64,000 nucleotides of DNA. It comes from Actinokineospora baliensis (GTDB lineage Bacteria; Actinomycetota; Actinomycetes; Mycobacteriales; Pseudonocardiaceae). The stretch is from positions 4,824,001 to 4,888,000 of the forward strand of contig NZ_JAFBCK010000001.1 of NCBI RefSeq assembly GCF_016907695.1, given 5' to 3'. This document shows, in pieces, positions 51,095-59,633 of the stretch (within the stretch, counting starts at the first letter, position 1; each line of letters starts with the position of its first letter). The position numbers were made by a program, and so were the translations under genes. The notes beneath the pieces were generated by a model that saw only the letters and a program-made list of their open reading frames with translations, did not search any database and had not been told where the DNA came from.

Positions 51095-53152
51095 TCACCG
51101 CTCCGGCTGACGCAACGGCAACCTCACCGTCGCAGTAATCCCAGGATCGTGATGCGTCAGCGTGATGCGCCCATGGTGGGCAGCGGTAATGGTGCGCGTG
51201 ATCACCAGCCCCAGCCCCGTACCCGGAATCAGCCCGTGCCGCACATTGCCCGCCCGGAAGAACCGCGTGAACAGCCTGTCCCGCTCCTCAGCAGGAATAC
51301 CGATACCCGTATCGGCCACGCTGAGCTCCGCGGCGTCCGGGTGGCGGGTCAGCCGGATCGCCACAGTACCCCCGTCCCGGCTGTACTTCACCGCGTTGGA
51401 GACGAGGTTGTCGAGGACCTGGCGGAGGCGGTGCGGGTCGGCTTCGAGGACCAGTTCGTCCGGCAGGTCGAGGTCGATCCGCAGCTGTCTGGCTTCGGCC
51501 GCCGGTCTGGCCGCGTTGGTGGCGGTGGTGACGAGTCCGGGCAGGTCCACCTCGCTCAGGCACAGCGTGGCGTGGCCGCTCTGCAGCGCCGCCAGGTCCA
51601 GCAGGTCGTCGACGACCGCGGTGAGCGTGCTCGCGTTGCGGTGCACGACCTCCAGCATCCGGGGTGTGTGCTCGTCGGTCGGGGCGTCGAGCAGTAGTTC
51701 GGAGTAGGCGAGGATCGAGGTCAGCGGGGTCCGCAGTTGGTGGCCGACGAGGGTGATGAAGTCGTCGCGGGTGCGGTCGAGTTGCGCGCTCAGGTCGGCG
51801 GTGTGCCTGCGGGTGGCGAACCGGCCGATCTGGTCGCTGACCGTTTGCACCGCGTCGATCAGGTCCGCCCTGTCCTGTTCGTGTGTGTCGGCGAAGCAGG
51901 TCAGCACCCCGACCACGCCGCTGCCGTGCACCGGGACCGCCAGCGCCGCGCTCAGTTGGGGGTGCCGCGGGTCGCGAACACTGGGGACCCACAAGGGTCT
52001 CTCGTCCGCCCACACCGCGCCGGTGATGCCGTGGCCGCGCAAGACCGGACCGGTCAGCGACGCGTCGGGGGACAGTCCGGTCGCCGCCCACTGCCCGGCG
52101 AGGTGCAGTTTGTCGGTGACCGGATCCACCAGCCACAGCTGCGCGTACGGCCACGCGAGCGCTGCGGCCACAGCCTCCGCGAGCTCCGGGCCGACGTCCA
52201 CCAGGGACCTCGCCGACCCGAGCGCCTCGGCCACCCGCAGCTCGCACGCCCGGAACCGCTCGGCGCGCCGCTGCCGGGTCACCTCGTTGAGCACCACGAC
52301 CGCCCCGGTCACCCGGCCGTTGTCGTCGCTGATCGCGGTCGCGTTGGCCAGGTAGGTGCGCGCGGGCGCCCCGGGCGGCTTGATGATCACGTCGACGTCT
52401 TGGACCGCCTGCCCGGTCAGTGCCCTGGCCAGCGGGGTCTCGCCGGGGGCGAGCCGCACGCCGTCGCCGGAGTGCAGTGCTGCGCCGAGGTTGTAGATGT
52501 CCACCTGGCGGCCGTCGTCGGGTAGGGCGATGGCCTGGTGCATGGCCTGGTTCATCATGATCAGGGTGCCCAGCGCGTCGCAGGCGGCGACCGGGCTGTG
52601 CATGTTGTCGAGCACGGCGTGCAGGAAGTTGCCCGGTGACCCGGGGTTCTCGGCCGCGGCCAGCAGCGGGGCCGCGAGTTCGGCGGTCCGCATCAAAGCG
52701 ATCAGCTCGTCGTCGCTCCACCGCCGTTCCCGCGCGTCGGCGACCGCGAGCGCGCCGAGGGTCCGGCCGTCGCGGTCGCGCAGCGGCACCCCCAGGTAGG
52801 CGCGCATCGCGCCGCGCCGCACGGACAGGAAGTCGGCGTAGTCGCAAGACCCAGTCGCGTCCTGGACCACCAGCGGGCCGTCGAGGCTGACCACCACCGG
52901 GCACAACGACTCGGTCAGCGGTGCCTTGCGCGTGGACGTGAGCGGTTCGGCGAGGCCGTAGCACCCCGCGAAGTGGACGTCGTCGCCGCCCACCAGGGTC
53001 AGCATGCCCATCGGGGCGCCGACGGCTTGGGCGGCCAACCGGGCGATCCAGTCGGCGGGCACCGAGTGCGCGGGGATGGCCAACTCCACCCGTCGCACCG
53101 CGGCGAGCCGCTGCTGCCCCGTCAGCACCGCACCGTCGATCGCACCGGCCAC
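51095..53152 (-). CDS. Soluble GAF-PAS-GAF sensor histidine kinase
   Basis: 685 residues, no membrane spans. GAF domain 1 (about 20-165: APMGMLTLVGGDDVHFAG, YLGVPLRDRDGRTLGALAV), PAS (about 180-300: FLHAVLDNMHSPVAACDALG), GAF 2 (about 310-440), HisKA with FITLVGHQLRTPLTSILAYS (His471) and HATPase motifs LVSNAVKYSRDGG, VADTGIGIP and GTGLGLVITRTI. The kinase senses a cytoplasmic ligand or redox state. No receiver gene is adjacent, so it is an orphan. Confidence 0.88.
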   Translation of the reverse strand: MAGAIDGAVLTGQQRLAAVRRVELAIPAHSVPADWIARLAAQAVGAPMGMLTLVGGDDVHFAGCYGLAEPLTSTRKAPLTESLCPVVVSLDGPLVVQDATGSCDYADFLSVRRGAMRAYLGVPLRDRDGRTLGALAVADARERRWSDDELIALMRTAELAAPLLAAAENPGSPGNFLHAVLDNMHSPVAACDALGTLIMMNQAMHQAIALPDDGRQVDIYNLGAALHSGDGVRLAPGETPLARALTGQAVQDVDVIIKPPGAPARTYLANATAISDDNGRVTGAVVVLNEVTRQRRAERFRACELRVAEALGSARSLVDVGPELAEAVAAALAWPYAQLWLVDPVTDKLHLAGQWAATGLSPDASLTGPVLRGHGITGAVWADERPLWVPSVRDPRHPQLSAALAVPVHGSGVVGVLTCFADTHEQDRADLIDAVQTVSDQIGRFATRRHTADLSAQLDRTRDDFITLVGHQLRTPLTSILAYSELLLDAPTDEHTPRMLEVVHRNASTLTAVVDDLLDLAALQSGHATLCLSEVDLPGLVTTATNAARPAAEARQLRIDLDLPDELVLEADPHRLRQVLDNLVSNAVKYSRDGGTVAIRLTRHPDAAELSVADTGIGIPAEERDRLFTRFFRAGNVRHGLIPGTGLGLVITRTITAAHHGRITLTHHDPGITATVRLPLRQPER

Positions 53153-53334
53153 GCCAACACCCCAAACCGTGATCCTCGTGCCTGGTCGGTCGCGGGCCCG
53201 CCACCGTCCGGCACAGCATCCCCCTGGGTGATCGAATCGGCCACTCAGCGGAGTCGGCGGTCCGCTTCCTTTGCCGAGCTCCCGTCGAGTAGTCCTTTGT
53301 GGACTGATCTGACCGTTGGTGCTAGTTTTCCGGT

Positions 53335-53955
53335 GTGGATCACGGGGTGGCGCTCACGGCGCGGGTCATCGATTCGGTGCGGGCCAATCCGACGCGGTCG
53401 CTGTTCGACTACGCCCCGGTGCCGTGGGTCGTCGGTTCGCCGCGGCCGGTGCCTGAGGACGTCCTGGCCGGGTTGGCGTTCCCGTCCGGACGCCCGCTGC
53501 CGCCGAGCCTGCGGGCCTGGCTCGCCTTCGACACCGGCCTGCTGGCCCGGTACGGCTGGTTCACCCCGGACGGCGACTTCGCGCCCCGCCCGCTGGACCG
53601 GTTGGTGGCCGAGGAGCTCAGCGAGCCGTGGGCCGAGGACTTCGCCGTCCTCAACGACCGGTTCCCGGAGTGCTACCTGCTGCCGGGCGGGTCGGACTCC
53701 CGCAGGCTGCTCGCCGTCGGCGAACCGGATTCGACGGGGGAGTACCCGGTGCTGGCGCTGGACCTCGACGACCTGCCGTTCCTGGGGCTGGTGTACCCCG
53801 GGTTCGACGTCTACCTCGCCCACACGGCCGGGTTCCTGACCGTTCCCGGCCCCGGCTACACCGGACTCGCCCAGGATCCCGTCTACGGTCGGCGGATGCG
53901 CGAGCACGCCGCGCACCGGTTCGACGGCGAGATGTACGCGCAGTTCCCCTTCTGA
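53335..53955 (+). CDS. SUKH/SMI1-KNR4-like protein
   Basis: 206 residues from a GTG without a visible RBS (possibly leaderless). The segment RPLPPSLRAWLAFDTGLLAR resembles the SUKH start (LPPSYRxFL-x-NG), with Trp/acidic residues and FPECYLLPGGSDSRRLLAVG / VLALDLDDLPFLGLVYPGFD following. Some SUKH proteins are immunity proteins to polymorphic toxins; no toxin is adjacent. The family match is by eye only. Confidence 0.55.
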   Translation: MDHGVALTARVIDSVRANPTRSLFDYAPVPWVVGSPRPVPEDVLAGLAFPSGRPLPPSLRAWLAFDTGLLARYGWFTPDGDFAPRPLDRLVAEELSEPWAEDFAVLNDRFPECYLLPGGSDSRRLLAVGEPDSTGEYPVLALDLDDLPFLGLVYPGFDVYLAHTAGFLTVPGPGYTGLAQDPVYGRRMREHAAHRFDGEMYAQFPF

Positions 53956-53974
53956 ACCCCGGAACAGCTGACGA

Positions 53975-54346
53975 TCAGGACCCCGCCGCGTCACCGCGGG
54001 CCGCGCGGCGCTGCTGCTCGGCGCGTTCCCGGCAGCGGCGCAGGAACTCCTTGTCGGCCGCCGCGTCGGTCGCGGCGAATCGGCCGGGCCTGTCGTACTC
54101 CGGGAACCGTGGCTGGGTGCGCTCGTACGCCGACGGGTGCTGGGAGCGGTAGGACCGGTGCCCCTCCGGGCGGCCCGCGATCAGCCACAGCAGGGACCCG
54201 ACCAGAGGCAGGACCAGCACGATCAGCAGCCAGCCGAACTTCGGCAGGTTGCGCGGGAGCCCGTCGGGCGTGGTGATCACGTCGACCAGGCAGAAGATCC
54301 ACAGGGCCAGCATGGCCAGCCCGAACACACCACCGAAGTAGTACAC
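53975..54346 (-). CDS. PLDc_N-type small membrane protein
   Basis: 123 residues from a GTG with ttgggggt 6 bp upstream; an ATG at 54382 would add 12. Two membrane helices (GGVFGLAMLALWIFCLVDVI and FGWLLIVLVLPLVGSLLWLI) separated by TTPDGLPRNLPK form the phospholipase D N-terminal membrane region, followed by GRPEGHRSY. A C-terminal basic helix (KEFLRRCRERAEQQRRAAR) ends it. No catalytic HKD motif. Confidence 0.85.
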   Translation of the reverse strand: MYYFGGVFGLAMLALWIFCLVDVITTPDGLPRNLPKFGWLLIVLVLPLVGSLLWLIAGRPEGHRSYRSQHPSAYERTQPRFPEYDRPGRFAATDAAADKEFLRRCRERAEQQRRAARGDAAGS

Positions 54347-54512
54347 GTCTGCTACCCCCAAGTAGAAACGACCGCTCGACATCTTAGGGCCACCCCGCGC
54401 GCCCGCCGAACACCGCCTTCGCCGACGGCCAAAGGGGCAGGACCGGGGCCGGTGTTCAGGGCGATCCTGACGCGCGCGGGGGTGGTGGGGCGAGAACAAG
54501 GGAGTCGAGTGC

Positions 54513-56513
54513 ATGGCTGGAGACATCAACCTCAACGAACAACTGGTGGCGCGGGCGGACGGGGCGACGCACGCGGTCGCGCACGAGTACGACGAACTGG
54601 TGGTGGCGGCGGTACCCGACGGCGCGGTCGCCGCCCTGGAGATCGACGAGGACGGCCTTGGCGAGGTCGCCTCGATCGGGCTCGCCGCGCTGCGGTTGCG
54701 CGAGTCCGACGAATACGCCGAGGCTAAGGCCCAGCGGCCGCTGGACGGGGCCAACTGGGGTGACGGCGACGCCCCGGACGCGCCGGACGGGGAAGGCGCG
54801 GTCGAGTCCTTAGCCGACGGCGACGCCGGTGCCGCGCTGTCGGCGCGGCTGACCGGCCGGGTCGCGGTCGGCATCGTGATCGTCAACGGTCCGACCGCCG
54901 ACCTGCAGTTCACCGCCGCCGAGCGCACCAAGGTCGTCGCCGAGGTGCAGAACGGCCTGAGCTGGTTGGGTGCGCAGAGCAGCCCGGGTGGTGTCACGTG
55001 GGTCTACGACGTGCGCACGCCGTCGATCAGCGCGCAGCCCGACCCGAAGGCCGACGACGGCGAGAAGGAACCGCTGTGGCGCGACCCGGCGCTCAGGGCG
55101 ATCGGGTTCGGCACCGCCGCCGAGTACGCGGAGAAGTTGCGCGACACCAAGAACACCAACTGGGCCTACGTCGCGTTCTTCACCAAGTACCCGGTCCGCC
55201 ACTTCGCCTACGCCTCGATCGGCGGCCCGCGGCTGGTCATGCAGTACAGCAACGACGGCTGGGGCGTGGACAACATCGACCGGGTGTTCGCCCACGAGAC
55301 CGGCCACATCTTTGGAGCCCCAGACGAGTACGCCTCCAGCGGCTGCGACTGCGGCGGGTCGTGGGGTCCGTGGGGCAAGCCCAACGCCAACTGCGAGACG
55401 TGCGCGACCGGCGGCGGCGAGCCGTGCATCATGAAGGCCAACACGTGGGCGATGTGCCCGCACACCCCGTGGCACCTGGGTTTCCCGCAGGGGCAACGGT
55501 ATTCCGGCGTGTTCACCGCGGGGACCGGCGGGCACGGGTTGTGGGTCAACGCCGACTGGTCGCACTTCACCGCCAAGTGGCAGGAGTGGAGCGCGCAGGG
55601 TCTGCGGCTGGACGAACTGGAGATCAGCAAGCCCGGCGGCAACCTGCGCTACTCGGGGGTGTTCTCGGCAGGTGCGGGCGGGCACGGGCTGTGGGCACTG
55701 GTGGACTGGGACAACTTCGTCGCGAAGTGGAAGGACTGGAGCGCGCAGGGTCTGCGGTTGGTAGACCTCGACATCACCGAGGTCGACGGGAAGCTGAAGT
55801 ACTCCGGGGTGTTCCGCGAGGGCTCGGGCGGCTACGGCTTGTGGGTCAACGCCGAGTGGTCCAACTTCGTGGCCAAGTGGCAGGAGTGGAGCGCGGCCGG
55901 GCTGCGGCTCGACGACCTGACGGTGACCTCGGTCAACGGGCAGCTGAGGTACTCGGGGGTCTTCAACGCGGGCACCGGCGGCTACGGCTTGTGGGCGCTG
56001 GCCGACTGGGACAGCTTCGTGGCCAAGTGGAAGGAGTGGAGCGGCGCCGGACTTCGGTTGGTGGACCTGGACATCACCGAGGTGAACGGCCAACGTCGCT
56101 ATTCCGGTGTGTACCGGGCGGGCTCGGGCGGCTACGGCCTGTGGGTCAACACCGACTGGTCGAGCTTCCTGGAGAAGTGGCAGGAGTGGAGCGGCAACGG
56201 CCTGCGGCTGGTGGACTTCGACATCACCCTGACCGGGGTCGAGGCCTTCGCCGACACCAACGCGGGCCTGCTCGTCGAGGCCGCCGCCGAACCCCACAGC
56301 CCCACCCCGGCAGGCGTCGGGTTCAACTCCGTGACCCTGGCCGCCACCCCCGACAGCGTGATCCACAACGCCCTCGACGACGGCAGCGGCGACCCCGCCA
56401 CCGGCACCGGCTACCTGCTCACCCCCGCCGCCGCGGGCCAAGGCGGCCGCTCTGAGCTAGACGACCTGATCCTCCCGGTCACCACCGGCTTCGGCTCCAT
56501 GTCCATCGACTAG
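54513..56513 (+). CDS. Zinc metallopeptidase with five BTRD1-like tandem repeats
   Basis: 666 residues. No signal peptide is seen. An N-terminal region of about 240 residues contains VGIVIVNGPTADLQFTAAER. The zinc motif FAHETGHIFGAPDEYAS (His261, Glu262, His265) is followed by a cysteine-rich loop (SGCDCGGSWG, NCETC, EPCIMKANTWAMCPHT) with a possible Met-turn. From residue 327 come five 50-residue repeats with RYSGVF-AG-GG-GLW--DW--F-AKW-EWS--GLRL-DL, matching the bacterial tandem repeat BTRD1 pattern. A short C-terminal tail ends it. The substrate and the route out of the cell are unknown. Confidence 0.82.
   Translation: MAGDINLNEQLVARADGATHAVAHEYDELVVAAVPDGAVAALEIDEDGLGEVASIGLAALRLRESDEYAEAKAQRPLDGANWGDGDAPDAPDGEGAVESLADGDAGAALSARLTGRVAVGIVIVNGPTADLQFTAAERTKVVAEVQNGLSWLGAQSSPGGVTWVYDVRTPSISAQPDPKADDGEKEPLWRDPALRAIGFGTAAEYAEKLRDTKNTNWAYVAFFTKYPVRHFAYASIGGPRLVMQYSNDGWGVDNIDRVFAHETGHIFGAPDEYASSGCDCGGSWGPWGKPNANCETCATGGGEPCIMKANTWAMCPHTPWHLGFPQGQRYSGVFTAGTGGHGLWVNADWSHFTAKWQEWSAQGLRLDELEISKPGGNLRYSGVFSAGAGGHGLWALVDWDNFVAKWKDWSAQGLRLVDLDITEVDGKLKYSGVFREGSGGYGLWVNAEWSNFVAKWQEWSAAGLRLDDLTVTSVNGQLRYSGVFNAGTGGYGLWALADWDSFVAKWKEWSGAGLRLVDLDITEVNGQRRYSGVYRAGSGGYGLWVNTDWSSFLEKWQEWSGNGLRLVDFDITLTGVEAFADTNAGLLVEAAAEPHSPTPAGVGFNSVTLAATPDSVIHNALDDGSGDPATGTGYLLTPAAAGQGGRSELDDLILPVTTGFGSMSID
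55490..56235 (+). repeat. Five in-frame ~150-bp coding repeats
   Basis: Start near 55491, 55644, 55794, 55944 and 56094. Each encodes (R/K)YSGV(F/Y) and ends with a GLRL-(D/V)D phrase. Units 1/3/5 (GLWVN) and 2/4 (GLWAL) are most alike, suggesting duplication of a two-unit block. Confidence 0.85.
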
Positions 56514-56540
56514 TGGCTGGGTCGCGCCACTAGTTCCCGC

Positions 56541-56577
56541 GCGCCCGCTGCCGCCCTCCGAGCGCGGCAGCGGGCGC
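56541..56577. terminator. Hairpin terminator after metallopeptidase gene
   Basis: 14-bp perfect stem GCGCCCGCTGCCGC / GCGGCAGCGGGCGC with a 9-base loop, 27 bp after the stop codon. Confidence 0.82.
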
Positions 56578-56668
56578 CACCACGATTGACCACTTTCTGA
56601 CGTGTTCCCGTCGTTCCCCAGCAACCGTGCCCCCTCGACACTGGCTACCACTCGATGGGGAGGCGACC

Positions 56669-57919
56669 GTGGTTCCCGATGTCCTGGTGAACATCCTGGC
56701 AGCCGTGCTCGCGGGTATGGCGATCGTGGTGAGCCGCGTCGTGAAGGCCAGGCTCGACCCCGATGAAGAAATCCCCGCCCACTCGTGGCAGGTGATCGCG
56801 ACCCAGTTCAGCGGCGCCGCGATGCTGATGTTGGGCATGGTCTACGTCGTATCGTTCGCTGTTGTCAGCCTGGGAGAGGCGGGCGAGTGGTACGTCGGTC
56901 GGCTCGCCGTGTCCTTGGCCGAGAGCCCGAACGCCACCGAAGGTCAGCGGTCCTTCGTCGAAGGGGCGCGGTGGGTGATCGGCGAGTGGGGTTGGGCTTG
57001 GTCCTGGCCCTACGTCCTGAGCGCGTTGACCACCCTCTACATCGGCGCGATGGTGGTCGGTGCGCTATGGGGAATACTCGAGGAGACGCCCACCACGCTG
57101 GTGCTCTACAGCGTCGGTGGCGTGCTGGCCATGGTCGTCGCGGCTGGAGCGGGCGGGGTCGCCGGGTACTTCGGGCACCACGGGGTCAACCAGTTCTCCG
57201 CCTACGTCTACGAGACCACCAGGCCGGACGTGCGGTCGGGACACCTCGACTTCTACCCCGCCGACTCGGTCATCCAGCTGACGTGGCCGGTCTCGCAGTC
57301 CGTGATCTCCACCGCGTGGGTCTTGATGGTGGCGGCCTTCGCGTGGGTCGCCTGGCGTGCGGGGCGATCGGGCTACCGGTCCCAGTTCGGTCCACGGCCC
57401 GAGGCGGCCGTACCTGTCTCCGCACCCGCGCCGACCGAGCCCCGCTCACGTGTGGCGACAGCGGAGCGAGTCTCGTTGCGGGTCACCGAGACTGTGGCCA
57501 ACGCGCTGCGGGAGGCGCGGCGGCTGAGCGGTCGTGGGCCCGTTCAGACCGGGATGGTGTTGGTGTGCTTGTCGGCGGCGGACGGGTTGTCCGATGGGTG
57601 GGGGCGGTTCTGGTCGGTGGCGGGGTACCCGTCGGAGAAGGCTCTGCGCGCGGCAAGGGATGACCGGTCGGAGGTCGACGCGCCGGTCGAGTTCGAGACG
57701 GGAGAGTGGATCGTCCCGTCCAGGGATCTGGCGGAGGCGTTGAACGCGGCGCGTGAGCGGGGGTTCGAGCCGGTGGTGCCGGGCGCGCTGGGGTTGGTGC
57801 TGCTCGGTGTCAGGACCGGTGCCGTGGCCCGCACACTGGCTCGGGCGGGGGTCAACCCGGTGGCGGCTCGGGAGTCGATGGAGAACGACGTGCTCGGGGT
57901 CGACTTCCCGGACCCCTGA
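56669..57919 (+). CDS. Membrane protein with C-terminal Clp-N-like domain
   Basis: 416 residues from a GTG with ggggagg upstream. The N-terminal half has five hydrophobic spans (VLVNILAAVLAGMAIVV; FSGAAMLMLGMVYVVSFAVV; YVLSALTTLYIGAMVVGALW; GGVLAMVVAAGAGGVAGYF; VISTAWVLMVAAFAWVAW) and an outside loop. After a proline-rich linker the last about 150 residues resemble the ClpA/C substrate-binding N-domain: VTETVANALREARRLSGRG...MVLVCL and a second half PGALGLVLLGVRTGAVARTL ARAGV. No AAA domain is present. It could tether a substrate or partner at the membrane; this is inference. Confidence 0.68.
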   Translation: MVPDVLVNILAAVLAGMAIVVSRVVKARLDPDEEIPAHSWQVIATQFSGAAMLMLGMVYVVSFAVVSLGEAGEWYVGRLAVSLAESPNATEGQRSFVEGARWVIGEWGWAWSWPYVLSALTTLYIGAMVVGALWGILEETPTTLVLYSVGGVLAMVVAAGAGGVAGYFGHHGVNQFSAYVYETTRPDVRSGHLDFYPADSVIQLTWPVSQSVISTAWVLMVAAFAWVAWRAGRSGYRSQFGPRPEAAVPVSAPAPTEPRSRVATAERVSLRVTETVANALREARRLSGRGPVQTGMVLVCLSAADGLSDGWGRFWSVAGYPSEKALRAARDDRSEVDAPVEFETGEWIVPSRDLAEALNAARERGFEPVVPGALGLVLLGVRTGAVARTLARAGVNPVAARESMENDVLGVDFPDP

Positions 57920-58013
57920 ACGCCTTGGGCGGGTCACCGGCAGGCTCATCGGGTCTCCGTTCCACTCTGGACACGTCGAGTGTCACCACGACCGCCGCGA
58001 TTTGGCACGCGTT

Positions 58014-58030
58014 CTTGCGGTTCTGGCAAG
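58014..58030. promoter_or_regulatory. Inverted repeat just upstream of the XRE-cupin gene
   Basis: CTTGC-ggttctg-GCAAG, ending 8 bp before the GTG at 58039. Its position at the promoter or start of a leaderless regulator gene suggests an autoregulatory operator. Confidence 0.55.
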
Positions 58031-58038
58031 ATGGCCGG

Positions 58039-58635
58039 GTGGACCACGACGACGTGCTCGATGCGGTGGGGCCGCGGTTGCGGGCGTTGCGTCGAGATCG
58101 CGGCATCTCCCTGGCCGACCTCGCGGCGACCACCGGGGTCTCGGAGAGCACTCTGTCGCGGCTGGAGAGCGGGCAGCGCCGGGCGACCCTGGAACTGCTG
58201 CTGCCGCTGGCCCGCACCTACGACGTCCCGCTCGACGACCTGGTCGGTGCCCCGCGCACCGGCGACCCCCGGGTCCACCTCAAGCCGGTGCACCGGTTCG
58301 GGATGACCTTCGTCCCGCTGTCGCGGCGGCCGGGCGGGGTGCAGGCGTTCAAGATGATCATCCCGGCCGAGCTGCGCGAACCGACCCCGCAGACGCACGA
58401 CGGGTCCGAGTGGCTGTACGTGCTGAACGGGCAGTTGCGGCTGATTGTCGGCGAACGGGATCTGGTGTTGGCGCCGGGGGAGGCCGCCGAGTTCGACACG
58501 GCGGTGCCGCACTGGCTGGGCAGTGCCGACGGGGGAGTGGTCGAGCTGCTGGTTCTCTTCGGCCCCCAGGGGACCCGCGCGCACGTGCGCGGTGGTGGGA
58601 ATATCGAGCGGCCCCGGCGCGCTGAGCAAGGGTGA
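58039..58635 (+). CDS. XRE-family regulator with C-terminal cupin sensor domain
   Basis: 198 residues from a GTG. HTH: LRALRRDRGISLADLAATTG then VSESTLSRLESGQRRATLEL. The cupin (about residues 110-185) has PQTHDGSEWLYVLNGQLRLI and LAPGEAAEFDTAVPHWLG. These proteins sense small metabolites and often repress adjacent genes. No RBS is visible and an inverted repeat abuts the start. Next gene begins 33 bp later, so co-transcription is likely. Confidence 0.9.
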   Translation: MDHDDVLDAVGPRLRALRRDRGISLADLAATTGVSESTLSRLESGQRRATLELLLPLARTYDVPLDDLVGAPRTGDPRVHLKPVHRFGMTFVPLSRRPGGVQAFKMIIPAELREPTPQTHDGSEWLYVLNGQLRLIVGERDLVLAPGEAAEFDTAVPHWLGSADGGVVELLVLFGPQGTRAHVRGGGNIERPRRAEQG

Positions 58636-58667
58636 CAGGTGTGGTGGACCACGTGGGAGGTAGGGCG

Positions 58668-59561
58668 TTGAACCCGGAAGAGCTGTTCGAGGTCGACTCG
58701 GACGTCCCGGAGCTGACCGGCGCCGTGCTCCTGCACCACTTCACCGGCTTCATGGACGCGGGTTCGGCCGGGTCGACGCTGGTGGAGCACCTGCTGGAGA
58801 CCCACGAGCACCGCGTGATCGCCCGCTTCGACGTCGACGACCTGATCGACTACCGGGCCCGGCGCCCGGTGATGACCTACGACACCGACCGCTGGCTGGA
58901 CTTCGACGCGCCGGAGCTCGCGGTGCGCCTGCTGCACGACGCGGTCGGCACGCCGTTCCTGCTGCTCACCGGCCCCGAGCCGGACCGCAGCTGGGAAGCC
59001 GTCGTGGCCGCCGTCCGATCCCTGGTCGAACGCTGGGGCGTGCGGCTGGCGGTCGGCGTGCACGGCATACCGATGGGTGTCCCCCACACGCGTGATCTGA
59101 CGGTGATCTCCCACGCCACCCGCCCCGAGCTGATCACCGAACGGTTCCCGCTGAGCCGCGTCCAGGTGCCCGGCAACCTCTCCGCGCTGCTGGAACTGCG
59201 CCTCGGCCAGGCAGGCCACGACGCGATGGGCTTCGCCGCGTACGTCCCGCACTACCTCGCGCAGAGCACCTACCCGCCCGCCGCCGTGGGCCTGCTCACC
59301 GCCGTCACCGCCGCGACCGACCTGATCATCGGCGCCGACCCCCTCCGCGAGGCCGCCCGCCTCGCCGAGGCCGAAGTCGCCCGCCAGGTCGCCGAGTCCC
59401 CTGAGATCGCCGAGGTCGTCGAAGCCCTGGAACGCCAGCACGACGCCTACGCCGAGTCCTCCCAGAACCTCCTGGTCCCCGACGGCGAACCCGTCCCCAG
59501 CGCCGACGAGCTCGGCGCCGAGTTCGAACGCTTCCTCGCCGAGCTCCCGCGCGACCCCTGA
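58668..59561 (+). CDS. PAC2-family (proteasome assembly chaperone-like) protein
   Basis: 297 residues from a TTG at 58668, chosen for the gggagg 7 bp upstream and a family-like start (LNPEELFEV); the frame also allows a GTG at 58632. Seen: VLLHHFTGFMDAGSAG near the N-terminus, LLLTGPEPDRSWEAVVAAV, VGVHGIPMGVPHTRDL, and AAYVPHYLAQSTYPPAAVGL, all typical of actinobacterial PAC2 proteins. The C-terminal acidic helix is conserved in the family. Molecular role in bacteria is uncertain. Confidence 0.88.
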   Translation: MNPEELFEVDSDVPELTGAVLLHHFTGFMDAGSAGSTLVEHLLETHEHRVIARFDVDDLIDYRARRPVMTYDTDRWLDFDAPELAVRLLHDAVGTPFLLLTGPEPDRSWEAVVAAVRSLVERWGVRLAVGVHGIPMGVPHTRDLTVISHATRPELITERFPLSRVQVPGNLSALLELRLGQAGHDAMGFAAYVPHYLAQSTYPPAAVGLLTAVTAATDLIIGADPLREAARLAEAEVARQVAESPEIAEVVEALERQHDAYAESSQNLLVPDGEPVPSADELGAEFERFLAELPRDP

Positions 59562-59633
59562 CGGGCGGTGATCGTCCGACAGGGATGATCTACCCGGGTG
59601 TCACCTGACTGGCGGAGTGGCTAGTCTCTGCGC

